From the NCBI GenBank assembly GCA_964019415.1, contig OZ025871.1, forward strand, positions 4,370,129-4,434,128: DNA of 64,000 nt, read 5' to 3'. Below are positions 34,547 through 47,041 of this stretch, piece after piece. The notes below the pieces were generated by a model, which had not been told where the DNA came from, ran no database searches, and worked only from the letters and a program-made list of their open reading frames with translations. The position numbers and the translations under genes are program-made. Source of the DNA: Ianthella basta (lineage: Eukaryota > Porifera > Demospongiae > Verongiida > Ianthellidae). Each line of letters starts with the position of its first letter. Within the stretch, counting starts at the first letter, position 1.

Positions 34547-34677
34547 ATGATCGTGTGCAAAGAAAAGTGGCATGTGTCACTTTAAAAGCTATCCAACTTG
34601 ATGTGGTGTGTGAATGCATATTCATGTTTAGTCATGTGGAGGATCTGAAGTTTATGCACATCGAGGACCCCCGACAG
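34547..34677 (+). CDS. NLR gene model exon 9, LRR type 1
   Basis: Phase 1-to-0, acceptor CCCACAG, donor GACAG|GTATGG. It reads RVQRKVACVTLKAIQLDVV and FSHVEDLKF, ending DPRQ. The LxxL.F pattern is a leucine-rich repeat strand. The exon at 40491 is a paralogue with the same phases and length, showing that LRR exons were made by duplication. Confidence 0.65.
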
Positions 34678-36188
34678 GTATGGCTGTGGTGCAGTGTGTA
34701 TATGGGGTAGGAACAATGGCACTTGATAATTTGAAAGCTTGCTACAATTTAACTAATCATTATAATAGTTCTTATATCACCGATTGCACTGATTGTGTTA
34801 ACCTGGCTAGTATTGACCCATTTGGAGTCCTTTCCATTATTTTATAGTTACCTTGACAATGTGTAACAATGCATGAATGTAGTCTCATGATATCCTTATA
34901 CTGTATCTCTTCTGAAGATTTGCTGTTACATGCATCATTCCGCTGTAGTAGTAAATCAAACGTTACAGCACTAGAATTGATCCCTGTGTGTTTATGCACA
35001 GCTGTTTTGTATGTACCTAATTCAGACAAATTGTACTGTAAAGTGGGAATAATTATTATAGCAAATTGCTATTTTGTATATGTCTTAGTCATACGTATTC
35101 ACAAGACATGACACATGAAGGCAACGAAGAAAGCATAACTTGTGCATGGCCACTTTGCTGGCTTCTGATCGAGTGGATCCATGTGTGCACCTTTTCCTAA
35201 ACATTCACAGTACACATTTGACCACTTGTGCGCAGACTACCTTGCTGTGTTCAGTCCAGCACTCTATTTAGAATGTGAACAGCATACTTCACTCAAACCA
35301 ACACACAACGGAAATACTGAAGCTGTGTGTGCACTTGTGGCCTACAGACTGATTTACCCATGGTGGCAGCTGGTGTGTAATTATATAATGGGCCTGCACT
35401 AATCTTCACAGCAAGCAATATTTGCAGTGTCTAGTACAACTCTCAATACTCTCATTTGGAATTGCTCCCTGGGAACAGCATGGACCTCTACCGCCAGTCA
35501 TTGCAATTTTGCCTGCCTTGTTGCAGAATTAAGATGGTTTCTGTTGTGAGTGCACATTCACGTGACTTTCTGAGTTCATTGAAAGTTAGGAGCAGCAATG
35601 TATTAGTCTAGTGGTAGTACAGTCAAATGTTGGCATAGACATCGGAACACTATTAAAATGGATGGATAAGACTAATAGTGTTTGCTTGCGTATACTTAGA
35701 TATGTAACTTTGTGGGATTACTTAAGTCAGCTGCTAAGTCGGGATGATAAAGAACAGTCTCTGTGAGGTGTATACTTAACAATTGCAAAATCTGTAATAC
35801 AGTAGTTCAAAAGTGGCCAAATTAGCTAAACCTGTGCCAACTTTAGGCTATAAGCTAACTGCTTCCCTCTAAACCTGCTTAGCCTGCTGCTGCATCTCCA
35901 TTCTGCACTTAAATCATCCACTGACACTTGGCTTGTGACGATGTAAGGCTGTAGTATGTAACAGTGGACACAACAGAGAAGCAGTGCATGGAATGGCTTC
36001 CTATGTCACCAGTCAAGTTCATCACCATGATGTGGCCTAGGTCTTTCGTAATTGAAAGAACAGGAGTAAAAGCAGCACTTGATGGAAGACCTGTACTGAC
36101 TCGGGCTCCTCAAATCAGTATAGTCCTTGGACACCAGGACTATGACGTGTGAGAAGACTGAAGGGGGCTGTCCGCTTCTAAGGAAACT

Positions 36189-36222
36189 GGGGGGAGAGGG
36201 GGTGGGGGGGGGGGGGGGGGGG
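36189..36222. repeat. Long G-rich run
   Basis: Nearly uninterrupted G from GGGGAGAGGGGGTGGGGGG onward. It could form a G-quadruplex and is likely length-variable. Confidence 0.8.
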
Positions 36223-38348
36223 CACGGAATTGGACACTTGGACTTGGACACTAACGCTGCGACCCTAGCACTTCACTGAGTAAGGGTCTATTTACTTTGG
36301 CAGAAAGTAATCATGCAATTCTGTTATGTCCTTTCTCTCCACCCTCTAATGAGTGCATTTTTATATGTCAGATTATCTGTAGTTGTCTCCTCTATGTATA
36401 GTGCTGCTGAAGGTAAAAGTAAATTTATCTGCATTTAGAAGTTGTTGAAATTGAGACTTCAGTGGTGCCTCTAAAATCAGAAGTGTTGGGACATGATAGC
36501 TCCAGAGTTTATCACTCAGTCACCTTGTCCACATTCTCCAATCTACTCATGTCTAGCACATGCATCTTGTAACTTTCCTTAGATCTGTGCAGCATGCTAT
36601 GGTGTTTTGTGTCTGCTTAATAAGTGAATGTAGTGTGTTTTTGACATGCCATTTTATGGCCTTGTGTGACCCTGTGTGACGTTAGCCGCTGTTTGTGACG
36701 TCATTAAAATGGCGGGAGGCCACGCGCGGTCGCAAGGACAAGAGAAATAGTGCCACACAGAGCTCTCACATTGTCTATGATTGAAACATACCACAATCCA
36801 CCCGGTGTAGAGGTATCGACAGCGCTTCAGTTTCTTATCAGTCAGCGCTACTTCTCGTGGTGACTTACGGAAGTTCGCAGCAAATAGAGTTGGATCGCCC
36901 TCTGTTGCAGCGTGTCGTTTCCTCCTGCTGCCAGCAACCATCCTACACCATATTTCCTAGTTCTGTGGGAATTGTAAACAGGACTTACCACACCTCTGGC
37001 CCAGGGAAGGCCTCCTTGAGGCTAACCACCTCAATCTTTTGTTGGACTGCGTCGCACTGGCACCTTTCAATTGGTTGAATTAGTGTCCTGCCCTACGCCT
37101 AATTGTACAAGGACTACTGAAGAGCAACACAACAGCTAACCTCACTGCATGCATCATCAGCATTCAGAGAACCAGAGATACAGGGCATTAGAGGCAGTGA
37201 GTGGTAAGTTTTCATTCCCACTCCATTGCTATGTATCTTGTCCTCCCTCTGGACCTCTTTCCTTTCGTTTGCCCTTTCATCACTCCATAGCATTTCTCAC
37301 ACGCCTCACAGTTGTTCGTTCTCTCAAGCCACTTCCTCATCACTCCTACTGCCAGTGCCTACTTCCATCTCTTGCCTGTTTTCATTCCTCACACAGTCCA
37401 AGCTAGTCACTTTCAAGCACTAACAGCTTTCAACTCTGTAGGCCTTCAATTATGAATAAGTGCTTTCTAGTTTTGAAATTGTTTCTCACCACACCTACTG
37501 CTGTCAGTGCCTGGTTGATTCCCATCTCAGTATGACCCAAATACTCAATCCATTCCAATTGAGATTCTGGCCCCACCACTCTACGGACATTTCACTGCTT
37601 CACAATGCCAGCAAATGGTACCTAACTTTCGACTGAGGTTTACTTGTTGGTGTACTATATTATTTAGATGTGGCTAAAACTTCTGACACTGCTGACCACT
37701 GTCTAATCATTAAAAGGCTAAGCACCATGCATGTCAATCCACAAGCCGTGAATTGGATCCAATCTTGCATACCTGCACCAAAACTGTCTCTGTGGGTGAT
37801 ACTGTATCTGCCCATTAGAATTGTATTGTGGGCCGGGTGTTCTGCAGGGATCTCCATCTATCATGTCGGTAATGTGTTAACAGTATCTTTGGGACACTAG
37901 CTGGGGCACTCCTACCAACCTTGGCAGCTGATGACTGTTGACTTGATGCAATGCTAATAGTGTCAATAGTTCACTGTATACAGTTGTGGTGTATGTTGAG
38001 TCATGCCTTGCCTTCAGGTACATAGACTGGTTTTGAATGTACAATACCAGAAATCATTCTTCCCTGTCATTATTGAAGTGTAGTTTGATATTTCTGCCAA
38101 AGTTCTTGTTAATATTTGCTATCACTGATTTGGTTGAAACGGCATCTTAAGTTCCTTCAATTGACCAGTTCTCAAAGGGTATGATCTTCAAATAAGAAGA
38201 GATGTACTATAGGTTTTAAGTCACATGTAAGAATGACACAATTTCATGGTAATGTATTGGAATTGTACTGTAATGTTGCCATTGCAGCTACATAATTCCA
38301 TGTACTGCTAAGTGGTACTGCACCACCATCTCCACACTCTTTTATCAG

Positions 38349-38354
<6 letters not shown>

Positions 38355-38416
<62 letters not shown>
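38355..38416. repeat. (TG)n microsatellite, left
   Basis: About 31 TG units, ending directly at the start of the GC-rich retroposon. Confidence 0.95.
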
Positions 38417-39014
<598 letters not shown>

Positions 39015-39593
39015 CATGTTCAGATCACAAAAGCGTAGGTGGGGACAGCCAGGAGATACTCTGAGGCTGTCACTCAAGGCTGTAGCCCCCCTCCCTCATC
39101 TCATGGGTTTTGCAAGCCCATAGATGAGTATCCCTACTGCACCAAAGGGGCCATGCGACTGGGGTGATAAGGCTGTCTGTAGTTGTGTGTATGCCTTTTA
39201 ACTAGAACAAGCTGAAAGAGGACATAGCTTTAGGTCTTCTGATGTACTCATATTCTTTGCAAAACTGTCCATATTTTCCTCTTTGTGTGACAGCTGATGT
39301 GTTGCTCAAGCTGTACCTTCCAGACCTGTACTGTTCTAATTGCATTTGCACACTCTTCTACCTACACTCAGTCTACGTATTTCTTCTGCTTATATATACC
39401 CCATTTGTTCCCCAATCTCAAGTCTTCTCCAGTCCACATCCCTACAATGGGGTGACCTATTAGCATAGTTGCTTAGCTCCTTCCTCTGTCTCATTGTAAG
39501 CCATCTCTCCTTTCACCACCTCCTGCTCTCACAGACTACATATTCTAGATAATTCATATGCTCATGTGTACTTCACCTCCTTGCTCACTGCAG

Positions 39594-39804
39594 AGCCTGA
39601 GCCGTGACCTTCTGGACAAGATGGCTACATCACTAGCTCAGAACAAGACAATGACAAAGCTGGAATTGAAGGCTTATCGCTCAACACCTAATGAAGATGT
39701 CAAGCTATTCGCCCACCACCTCCTGTTGGGCCTCAGCAACAACACTACATTGACAGATTTGTCACTGGAGCTATCACCACAGTGCTGGGACTGGCCTTGT
39801 GATG
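39594..39804 (+). CDS. NLR gene model exon 10, LRR type 2
   Basis: Phase 0-to-1, acceptor CACTGCAG, donor GATG|GTGAGT. It reads SLSRDLLDKMATSLAQNKTM, then TKLELKAY and LSNNTTLTDLSLEL. The L..L....L.NNTTLTDLxL pattern is that of ribonuclease-inhibitor-type LRRs seen in NLR proteins, which form the ligand-sensing horseshoe. Confidence 0.75.
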
Positions 39805-40490
39805 GTGAGTTGAATGACAGTGTTTGATGTGTCACACTGACCTTGTAAGCTGTGATCATTGTCTGTATACTGTAATGACATAACATTGTCACCTTTACAA
39901 GGTTGTTGTCACAAAGATTAAGTGTCCAGTTCAGTCCCTACCCACCTTCAACCTCTAGAGTTGTGTTGTTGCTTACTTTGTGTGGTATTACCTTTAACTG
40001 GCCCACCTTTATTACAACTATTATTGCTGTAACAATTTCTATTTGTGCCTTTAGTGGTCCAGGCTCTCTGCAACTAGTGCTGGTAATGATAATGACCAGT
40101 GCAGATACTGACTTGAAGGGTCTCAAAGCTGCTCTCCTTACAACCTGCACTGTGTACTACCTGGGTCCTAGTGTTGCATATTGTTGTAGCTTTCTAGTTG
40201 TTAGTGACAGCTTGATATTGAGCACTTGTGGTTTGATGTACTAATCACTCACACACCTGTCATTTCACTAGGATACTTGCATACATGGGATTAATGCAAG
40301 TAGAGATTCACTCCCTTGTTGTTGATGTAATAGTAATGGTATTAGGTAATTGTACTTGACTGCCAACCATGGCACAACCCATGCAGTTCTAACTGTGTTG
40401 TGGAAGGCTTAATTGTCAATGGTGTGTAAACCTTATAATGGACCACACTCACACTTGTAGCAGCTCATTTACAAACGTATCTCTCTGTAG

Positions 40491-40621
40491 GCAATGTGGT
40501 GCAGAGGAGTATGGAAAGGGCCACCTTATTGTATGTCCCACTTGATTTCGTGTTTGGTGTTGTGGATTACTTTAAACACGTGGAAGAGCTCAAGTGTCAG
40601 TGCATCATGCCCCCACAGCAG
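40491..40621 (+). CDS. NLR gene model exon 11, LRR type 1
   Basis: Phase 1-to-0, acceptor CTCTGTAG, donor CAGCAG|GTACAT. It reads NVVQRSMERATLLYVPLDF and FKHVEELKC. Same length (131 bases) and phases as exon 9, with matching positions of VQR and HVE.LK. Confidence 0.65.
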
Positions 40622-41270
40622 GTACATCTATTAGTTGTATTACATCATTGTAGGTAAAGTGCATTTGCAGAATAAACAGCTTACAGTAGCTACTGATACA
40701 GGTAACAAACAACTGCTGCTGTGGATCATTCAGCTGAGCTGCAATGGCGCATACATCATTTGACCTTGATTCCTCACTAATAGACTGTACCAACTGGGGA
40801 ATGTATGCATTCCCCTGAGTTGTGTCTGTGTGCACCAGGCAGAAGTAATTGTAGAATGGCTTGAATCAAAGGGCAGGGGAATTTAGCTGAGAAAATGCAA
40901 AGCACATCTTGGGAGAAATGAGTACTGTTGTGATAGGCACAGAATTAGTAATTTGATTAAATTTTCATTGCCCTCAGGTGGTCATCCCTTAGTCCACTCC
41001 TTCCTATATCATTACATTCCCATCCCACTCACTGTGTTTTGCTGTTCAGTGTGGTCATGGTTCATACAATGTTCATCATTCCTCAGTCATTTTGGTATTT
41101 GCCAGAATGATCCTTTCATTTGTAGCATATTGTGTCTTTCATTGGCTTGCTGACTGTGTTTCAGTTTGGATAGTGGATAGGTTTCTACCTGTCCTGTTTC
41201 CTTACATACACTGTGTAGACTGCAGAGAGTGTGTGGGATGCTTACTAAATCTAATCATGTCATTCTTTAG

Positions 41271-41363
41271 AGTGGAGTAGCAGAGGATGACCTTGAGCTG
41301 GAGGAGCTTGAAGGAAAGCTGGCTGGGTATGGGAGACTGAAGAAGTTGAGATTTGACTTTTCG
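41271..41363 (+). CDS. NLR gene model exon 12, short LRR
   Basis: Phase 0-0, acceptor TTCTTTAG, donor TCG|GTAAGT (near-ideal). It reads SGVAEDDLELEELEGKLAGY and ends LKKLRFDFS, an LRR-like strand. Rich in Glu. Confidence 0.65.
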
Positions 41364-43188
41364 GTAAGTTCCATCTCTTCAGCAATTGTACACTGCATAT
41401 TGACTCCAAATCACTCTGGTCCCACAAGGGTACCGTAGCCAACATTGTACCAGTATTGGATTAATTAGTGGGCCTCAGTTGCTTGTCAAGAGGTGCACTT
41501 TGTTGTAGCTGCTTCCCTGAAATGTCTGTCTTGTATGCACTGTCTGGTGCACTGGTAGTGTTATGTGTTCTATTGAGCAGAGCATAAGACATAACACTGG
41601 CAGTGTTATGTCTGTGCACTGCTCTTCCCCTCTTGCCCATGTAGTTGTATGGCTTGTTACTTATGCCACCAGTTATTGGTTAGCTGGTTGTATGAGGCAC
41701 ACAGATACTAGTCTTGAGCCCATCCCATGCACTTCCAGTTGCCGTTTTTGAAATAATCCAACAGTGGGTCTAGTCCCTAACTTTTGATATTGTGTGGTGA
41801 ATGCCATGTGATAGGTACATGACAGCTGACACCTCAGTGGCTGATCATTTATCTGATCTAGATCTGATCTGATTTAGCTGATAATACGTTTGTAATCGGA
41901 GATGACTGTATTGTTTTGTCTCCACCCCTGTGTTAGCCATTGTAGAGGAAGAGGAGCTAGGAATGAGGCTACACAGACACATGCACATGCAGTTCTTATA
42001 CTTCAGGTATACTTGCTCCAACAGACTATTGTCAGGTTGTGACTGTGTACATCATGCACCAGTTAACCATCACATTCTACATTCAACCTACACTGCATTG
42101 ATGGAGGTGGTCAAATGTATTATTTGAGATGCCCTGAAGCACTCTGTGTACACTATAGTGATGTGACTCTGACAGGACGTGATGAGCTGTGTATCAGTGT
42201 AGTCCTCTGTCTGTGTCTGACCACATTACATTTCATTCCAACATGTTCAGATCTAGACATGGTGTGGACTTGGCATGTGTGCTCATCTGCTTGCATGGTA
42301 TTGTCTCACAGGTGGCTCTCACTTTGGTTGCCTTTAATGTGCAGTAGTTGACATAGCTCCAAATTGAAGCCATCATTTGTTATTCATTTTGTAGTGATTT
42401 CACCCTGAGTTTACCATGCACACAGTAATATGTGCACACTCATTGCTGTCAGACAGAAGATGGAACATGCAGTCTTGTTTCACGCTCCATTCATGCAATG
42501 TGACTTCATTGCAGTATGAGATTGTGTTGTTGTTACTACTAATGGGCCATGTGTGGTGGGAAGCAATCAGACGTCACGTTCGTGATGTCTATTTAGGACT
42601 GTGCCTGGTTCAAAATGGCGTCTCCTATCTTAATGTATAGGCGCTCTTCAGCGAAACTAGCCAAACGGCGGTGGCAAAGAACAATTTAAGGCCATGGATA
42701 GGCTTTATTGGATGTATTGAAGTCGGCAGCGCACCCAAAGGTAACCTGGAGTAAACGTAAGAGAAAAGCGTCATAGGCTGCTCGTACCCTATTTATTCTT
42801 TTCATATTATTCTTATTCTTAATATTATTCTCCTTCCCACAGAATTTTTGCGCGCTCCTAGCGCACAACACAGGGCACCTATTGACCCCATTTTCTAAGA
42901 TGACTTACATGCATACGCGGAGGACTAGGATCTGAGCGCCGGTGGCAATCCGATAAGTACAGCACTAGAGCGGGTAGGAAACTTGTCTTCACCGTGTATT
43001 AAGATACCCCAATGCTGCCATTTTGTTGCGACCGTAACCATAGATTTTCTAAACTACGCACGGCAGCCGGTACATCTAAAGTGGCATAACTGTGCTCGAT
43101 CTGCACAATCTTCGTCTACTTTAAGGAAGGGGTATTAAGTACTAATCTGATGTAGCCATAATCCATTGGATATGCAAAAACTGTACAA
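41364..43188. other. Intron 12, left part
   Basis: No exon recognised. A CpG-rich patch at 42560-42990 (with GCGTCTCCTATC and CTAGCGCAC) looks like a foreign insertion, but no ends were found. Confidence 0.4.
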
Positions 43189-43514
43189 ACTAGTGTACAA
43201 AAATTCCTTTAGAATTAAAAGGGATTTAGGAATGGCCAGTAGAAAAAGCATAGAAACAATCAACAGTGCCTCAACACCATGATGAACCACATTTCCGCGA
43301 ACTTCACTCTGCATTCCTAATTTCCTTGCAGCTACATGGGACTAATTAGCTAGCCATTTGGGTCCATGCGTCCACAAGGAAATTAGGAGTGCAGAGTGAA
43401 CTTCACAGAAATGTGGTTCATCATGGTGTTGAGGCACTGTTGCTTGTTTCTATGCTTTTTCTACTGGCCATTCCTTAATCCCTTTTAATTCTAAAGGAAA
43501 TTTTGTACACTAGT
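43189..43514. mobile_element. Foldback element, 326 bp
   Basis: ACTAGTGTACAAAAATTCC at the left is mirrored by TTTTGTACACTAGT at the right. The arms of about 140 bases are near-perfect inverted copies round a short centre near 43340-43370. No coding capacity. It lies 141 bases from the left end of the pogo-like transposon in the same intron. Confidence 0.85.
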
Positions 43515-43704
43515 ATACTTGAGATTCTGTCACTCTGTGGCTGTCCCACTGAGTTGTTGCTACAACATGGCTCATTTGTCTGTGCAGTGACAGTGACATC
43601 TGACACATGCTCCTGCTGTCACTTTTCACTTTGTACCACAAAAGGTTGTTGTGTATGGGGAGCCGTCTGGGTGAAAACACATCTTGAAAATGGGATCTAT
43701 AAAA

Positions 43705-44135
43705 ATCTGGATATATAATATATATCCAGATTTTTATAGATCCCATATAATATACATCCGGATGTATAATTATAGATCCAGATCTATAGTATACATCCGG
43801 ATGTATATTATATATCCGGATATATAAATTATATATCCGAATGTATGCTATAGATCCAGATGTATAATATACATCCGGATGTATATTATAGATCTGGAAC
43901 TATAATCTACATCTATATATAGATCCGGATGTATAATATACATCCAGATGTATATTATATATTCGGATGTATAATATACATCTGGATCTATAGTATACAT
44001 TTGGATATATAATTTATATATCCGGATCTATAATATACATCCGGATCTATATTATACATCCGGATGTATACTATAGATCTGGATCTATAATTATACATCC
44101 GGATGTATATTGTATACATCTGGATATATCATATA
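43705..44135. repeat. Palindromic AT-rich satellite inside the pogo element
   Basis: About 20 repeats of words such as GGATGTATAATATACATCC with TCCGGA/TCCAGA joints. Nearly every unit is its own reverse complement. The array starts inside the left terminal repeat, reusing its ATCTGGATA end, so it seems to have expanded from the transposon tip. Confidence 0.85.
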
Positions 44136-44414
44136 TAGAGTAGGCGCCACAATTATGAGACGCCTAGCTGTTAGCAACCACAACTTCCGGTGGTAATTGT
44201 CTGGTGTGATCAAATTTGGTACTCGATACCTTCAAGATTCAAACTATTTGCATGTGTAGTTTCATCCACTGTTTCCATATTACTTGCTGCAAAGCAGTAG
44301 TTTTTAAGCAAGCCATGTTAGTAAACATTATGGGGCAATGTATGAATTATGAGACACCATCAATAAATCTTTTAAACAGCTGCCATAACATTATCAAGAA
44401 GAGACAATACACAC

Positions 44415-45310
44415 TTACACACAAGAGTCACAAAAAAACATAGCTGGGATATCAAATTCATTTACACTTGTGCACTGAATATGGTACCAAGTGTCACATT
44501 TATCACAGCATATCCAACGAGCAGTTTCCAAATCACGCCTGCATACAGGACATTCAACATCTTCATCATTGTCGGAGATATGGAAGGCTTCAAATAGAGT
44601 GTCAAGATCTACAGTATGACTGTCTTTTCTTGAGGTTTCTTTCGTTCCAGCTTTCTTGCTCATTTGTTTTTTATCTGTTCTCTTCTTCAGTTTCTCTACA
44701 TCTCTCATCTTCTTCACTTTCTCTTCTTTTTTTCTTTCTTTCTTTGCCTCTGCTTCAGCTTTCTCTTTCTCTTTGCCTTTCAGTTCCTCAAGAATTTTCT
44801 CATCAGTTATACATACGGCTTTGCTGTTCACACTGGCCTTTTTCTTTTTGGAAGATCGTTGAGGTAGAGGGAGTGACAGAAGGTCACTGAGCACATCAGT
44901 TGACGTAGTAGTGCTACTTGGTAGCGATGTGGGATTAGCAACAGGGCTAACATCAGATCTAGATGTACACGATGCAGGATGGTTCAGTGACACCCACACT
45001 TCGTACTTTGGATCAGGGACATCGTACCCTTCTTCGAACCGTTTCTGATAAAGCGTCTCCTCTTTCTCTGTAAATTGGATAGTAGTGCTCTTAGCACTTG
45101 GCTTCTCCAATTCTTCAGCAGATTTACTGAACACTTTGGAAGGTGCCAGTTGTCTGTCATCAATCTGACCAGGGTTCAGTGGGTATATTCCACACTTTCG
45201 GAAACCACTCATTATGTTAATTGGTGTTAAGGACTGTGACCATGCCTTCCCTACGAGGGATGCCAGGACATCTACAGTGACAACTCGTCCTGGTATTTCC
45301 CCTGTATACT
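44415..45310 (-). pseudogene. pogo-like transposase, C-terminal part with PHD finger
   Basis: On the minus strand, this frame picks up after a frameshift near 45290. It begins around GRVVTVDVLASLVGKAW and NIMSGFRKCGIYPLNP, the conserved tail of pogo/Tigger DDE domains, then a Lys/Glu-rich coiled segment, then a zinc finger with CPVC...WICCDKCDTWYHIQC and closing CDSC. The Cys4-His-Cys3 order is a PHD finger, a reader of histone tails. No stop occurs before the natural end. Together with the upstream ORF it would make one protein of about 640 residues. Confidence 0.85.
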
Positions 45311-46327
45311 GCTGCAGGCCTTGTGGAAATGTGATTTAAATGATTTGAATACACCAACATCCAGTGGCTGCAAAATGTGAGTAGTGTGTGCCGGCAAGCA
45401 TAGAAGGTATATGCCATTTCCACGGGCAAGCTCAATAAGATTGATTGACACATGTGAAGTATGACCGTCTTGGATTATCAGAACTGGTCGAGCAGGTGGA
45501 ATTTGGTCAATAAAAAATTGCAGCCATTCCAGATACAGCTCACTATTTATCCACCCATTTTCGGAGGTCTTAAAAATTGAGCCAGCAGGGGCTCCTTCTT
45601 GGTATGGCTCAGGAACAGGCTTCTTGCGAGGGTAGATTAGCATAGGGGGCAGGGCAGACCCAGCCGCATTGACACAAGTAACAACCGTATGGTTTCTTCC
45701 CTTTTCAGCTGATGTCAAAGAATACACATGTTTCCGTGATATTTCTGTGAGAACCTTTCCTGGGACGTGAACAATGTTAACACCTGTCTCATCTACGTTG
45801 TATATTTGCATCGGCTTTGTGAACAGATTCAATCGCCCACACAGAGCTCCCAACTTGGCAAAGAAATCTGCAATGACATCTTCATTTGAACTTATTGCTC
45901 TGCAGCGAGACAGTGGCTGAGAAGAACGAAGAGTGAGATGAGGATGACGGCTTAAAAACCCTTCGTACCAGCCACGTCCAGCCATGCTATCATGGAATGG
46001 GTGAGGTTTCTTCATTTTCTCTGCAATTTGAAATGCAAACCACATCACGTCTTCTCTACTAAGACCAAATCCTCGATCAGCCATCTCGATGCAATACTCT
46101 TCCAAACGACTTTCTTCATCCTTGCTTAACACTGTCTGTGGTCCTGGTCTACAGTCGATATCAACCTGACCACCCACTCTCCTTCTCAAAGTCTCAATTG
46201 GCACATTGTATCGCCTATGTGCTTCCCGCAAAGAACAGGATTTATTGACAACCGCATCTACAGCTGCTATCATACTTTCTGGACTCCACAGTTTTCGCTT
46301 TTTTCCTTTGGTGGCCATTGGGAACAC
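45272..46327 (-). pseudogene. pogo-like transposase, N-terminal and DDE part
   Basis: 351 codons begin MATKGKKRKLWSPE with a Psq-type helix-turn-helix (MIAAVDAVVN, SLREAHRRYNVPIETLRRR), then a CENP-B-type DNA-binding part (EEYCIEMADRGFGLSRE, GRGWYEGFLSRHP). The catalytic acids are visible in YNVDETG, IIQDGHTSH and LQPLDVGVF. A one-base shift near 45290 ends this frame and continues it in the next. Everything else is intact, so inactivation looks recent. It cuts and pastes the element at TA sites when functional. Confidence 0.9.
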
Positions 46328-46821
46328 CTAGAAACTAGAGGAAAGCAGTAGTCACTTTCATAGTCTACCTACGCACCCCTTTTGTACAAAAGGGTTTGGT
46401 AGGCTATGGAGTATCAAAAGCATACAGCAACAACGATCGACCTACCTTCATAGAAGATATTTTAGCAATTCCAGGCAGTTTGACACGGTTCGCACGTGAA
46501 ACGTCTTCCAAATGGCGTTCTTCTTAGTGCGGATAATTAGTCACGCATACGTCGAAAATTTGGACCCAGTTTCTACTAGTTTTATTCTCCTCGAATATAA
46601 CTTTGCCGAATTCTGTAGCGTGCCGCGTGATCCCTAGGTATCAGTCAATGTTTTACAAGGGTGAGTTTCAAAATTGGTGTAAGTGTCCCTTAATTCATAC
46701 CGTCCCATAATACCAGCACGCACTCTATCCAGATTTTTATAGATCACATTTTCAAGATGTGTTTTTACCCAGACGGCGCCCCATAGTTGTGTTCTGTACT
46801 GTTTATTGTTCTCTCTTGCAG

Positions 46822-47041
46822 TACTCGTCAGTGCCACAAATGCTTGTACACAAGTTTGGAGTGGCAGCTGTGAGAGGAGTTGTCAGGAACAAGAACATTA
46901 CAGAGTTCCAACTGGAGCCTCGTATAGATGGCCAACAGGTAGTGGTTGGTATACTAGCACAACTCACAGCAGACGAGAGGAGTAAGTTCAAAGTTGGACA
47001 AGATGTACATGAACGCCCCTCCATTGAGCTGTGTCCAGTTG
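46822..47041 (+). CDS. NLR gene model exon 13, LRR type 2
   Basis: Phase 0-to-1, acceptor CTCTTGCAG, donor GTTG|GTGAGT. It reads VPQMLVHKFGVAAVRGVVRN, then KNITEFQLEP, the same helix-strand plan as exon 10, then a hydrophilic tail ending SIELCPVG. The pogo-like element ends only 38 bases upstream, so branch point and pyrimidine tract lie in that short piece or within the transposon. Confidence 0.7.

Larger units (their letters stand above)
32739..34677 (+). repeat. Tandem duplication carrying an LRR exon
   Basis: The unit starting TGCTGAAGACTTATACC at 32739 is repeated from 33581 (TGCCTAAGACTTATACT), about 842 bases apart. Each copy ends with the same LRR exon. The second copy also has about 240 extra bases at 34183-34419, absent from the first. 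The boundary between units falls exactly at the end of the first exon copy. Confidence 0.85.
43656..46783 (-). mobile_element. pogo-like DNA transposon with full terminal repeats
   Basis: The 58-base inverted ends (TGGGGAGCCGTCTGGGTGAA on the left, TGGGGCGCCGTCTGGGTAAA reversed on the right) differ at only three positions. Both are flanked by TA (43654-43655 and 46784-46785), the Tc1/mariner target duplication. It contains a DDE transposase with a C-terminal PHD finger, broken by one frameshift, and a palindromic AT-rich array next to the left end. It sits in intron 12; its right end is only 38 bases before exon 13. Confidence 0.9.

Noticed and set aside
44468..44890. A 140-codon plus-strand frame rich in Leu/Ser/Phe
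   Set aside because: It is the complement of the Lys/Glu-rich linker of the pogo transposase.
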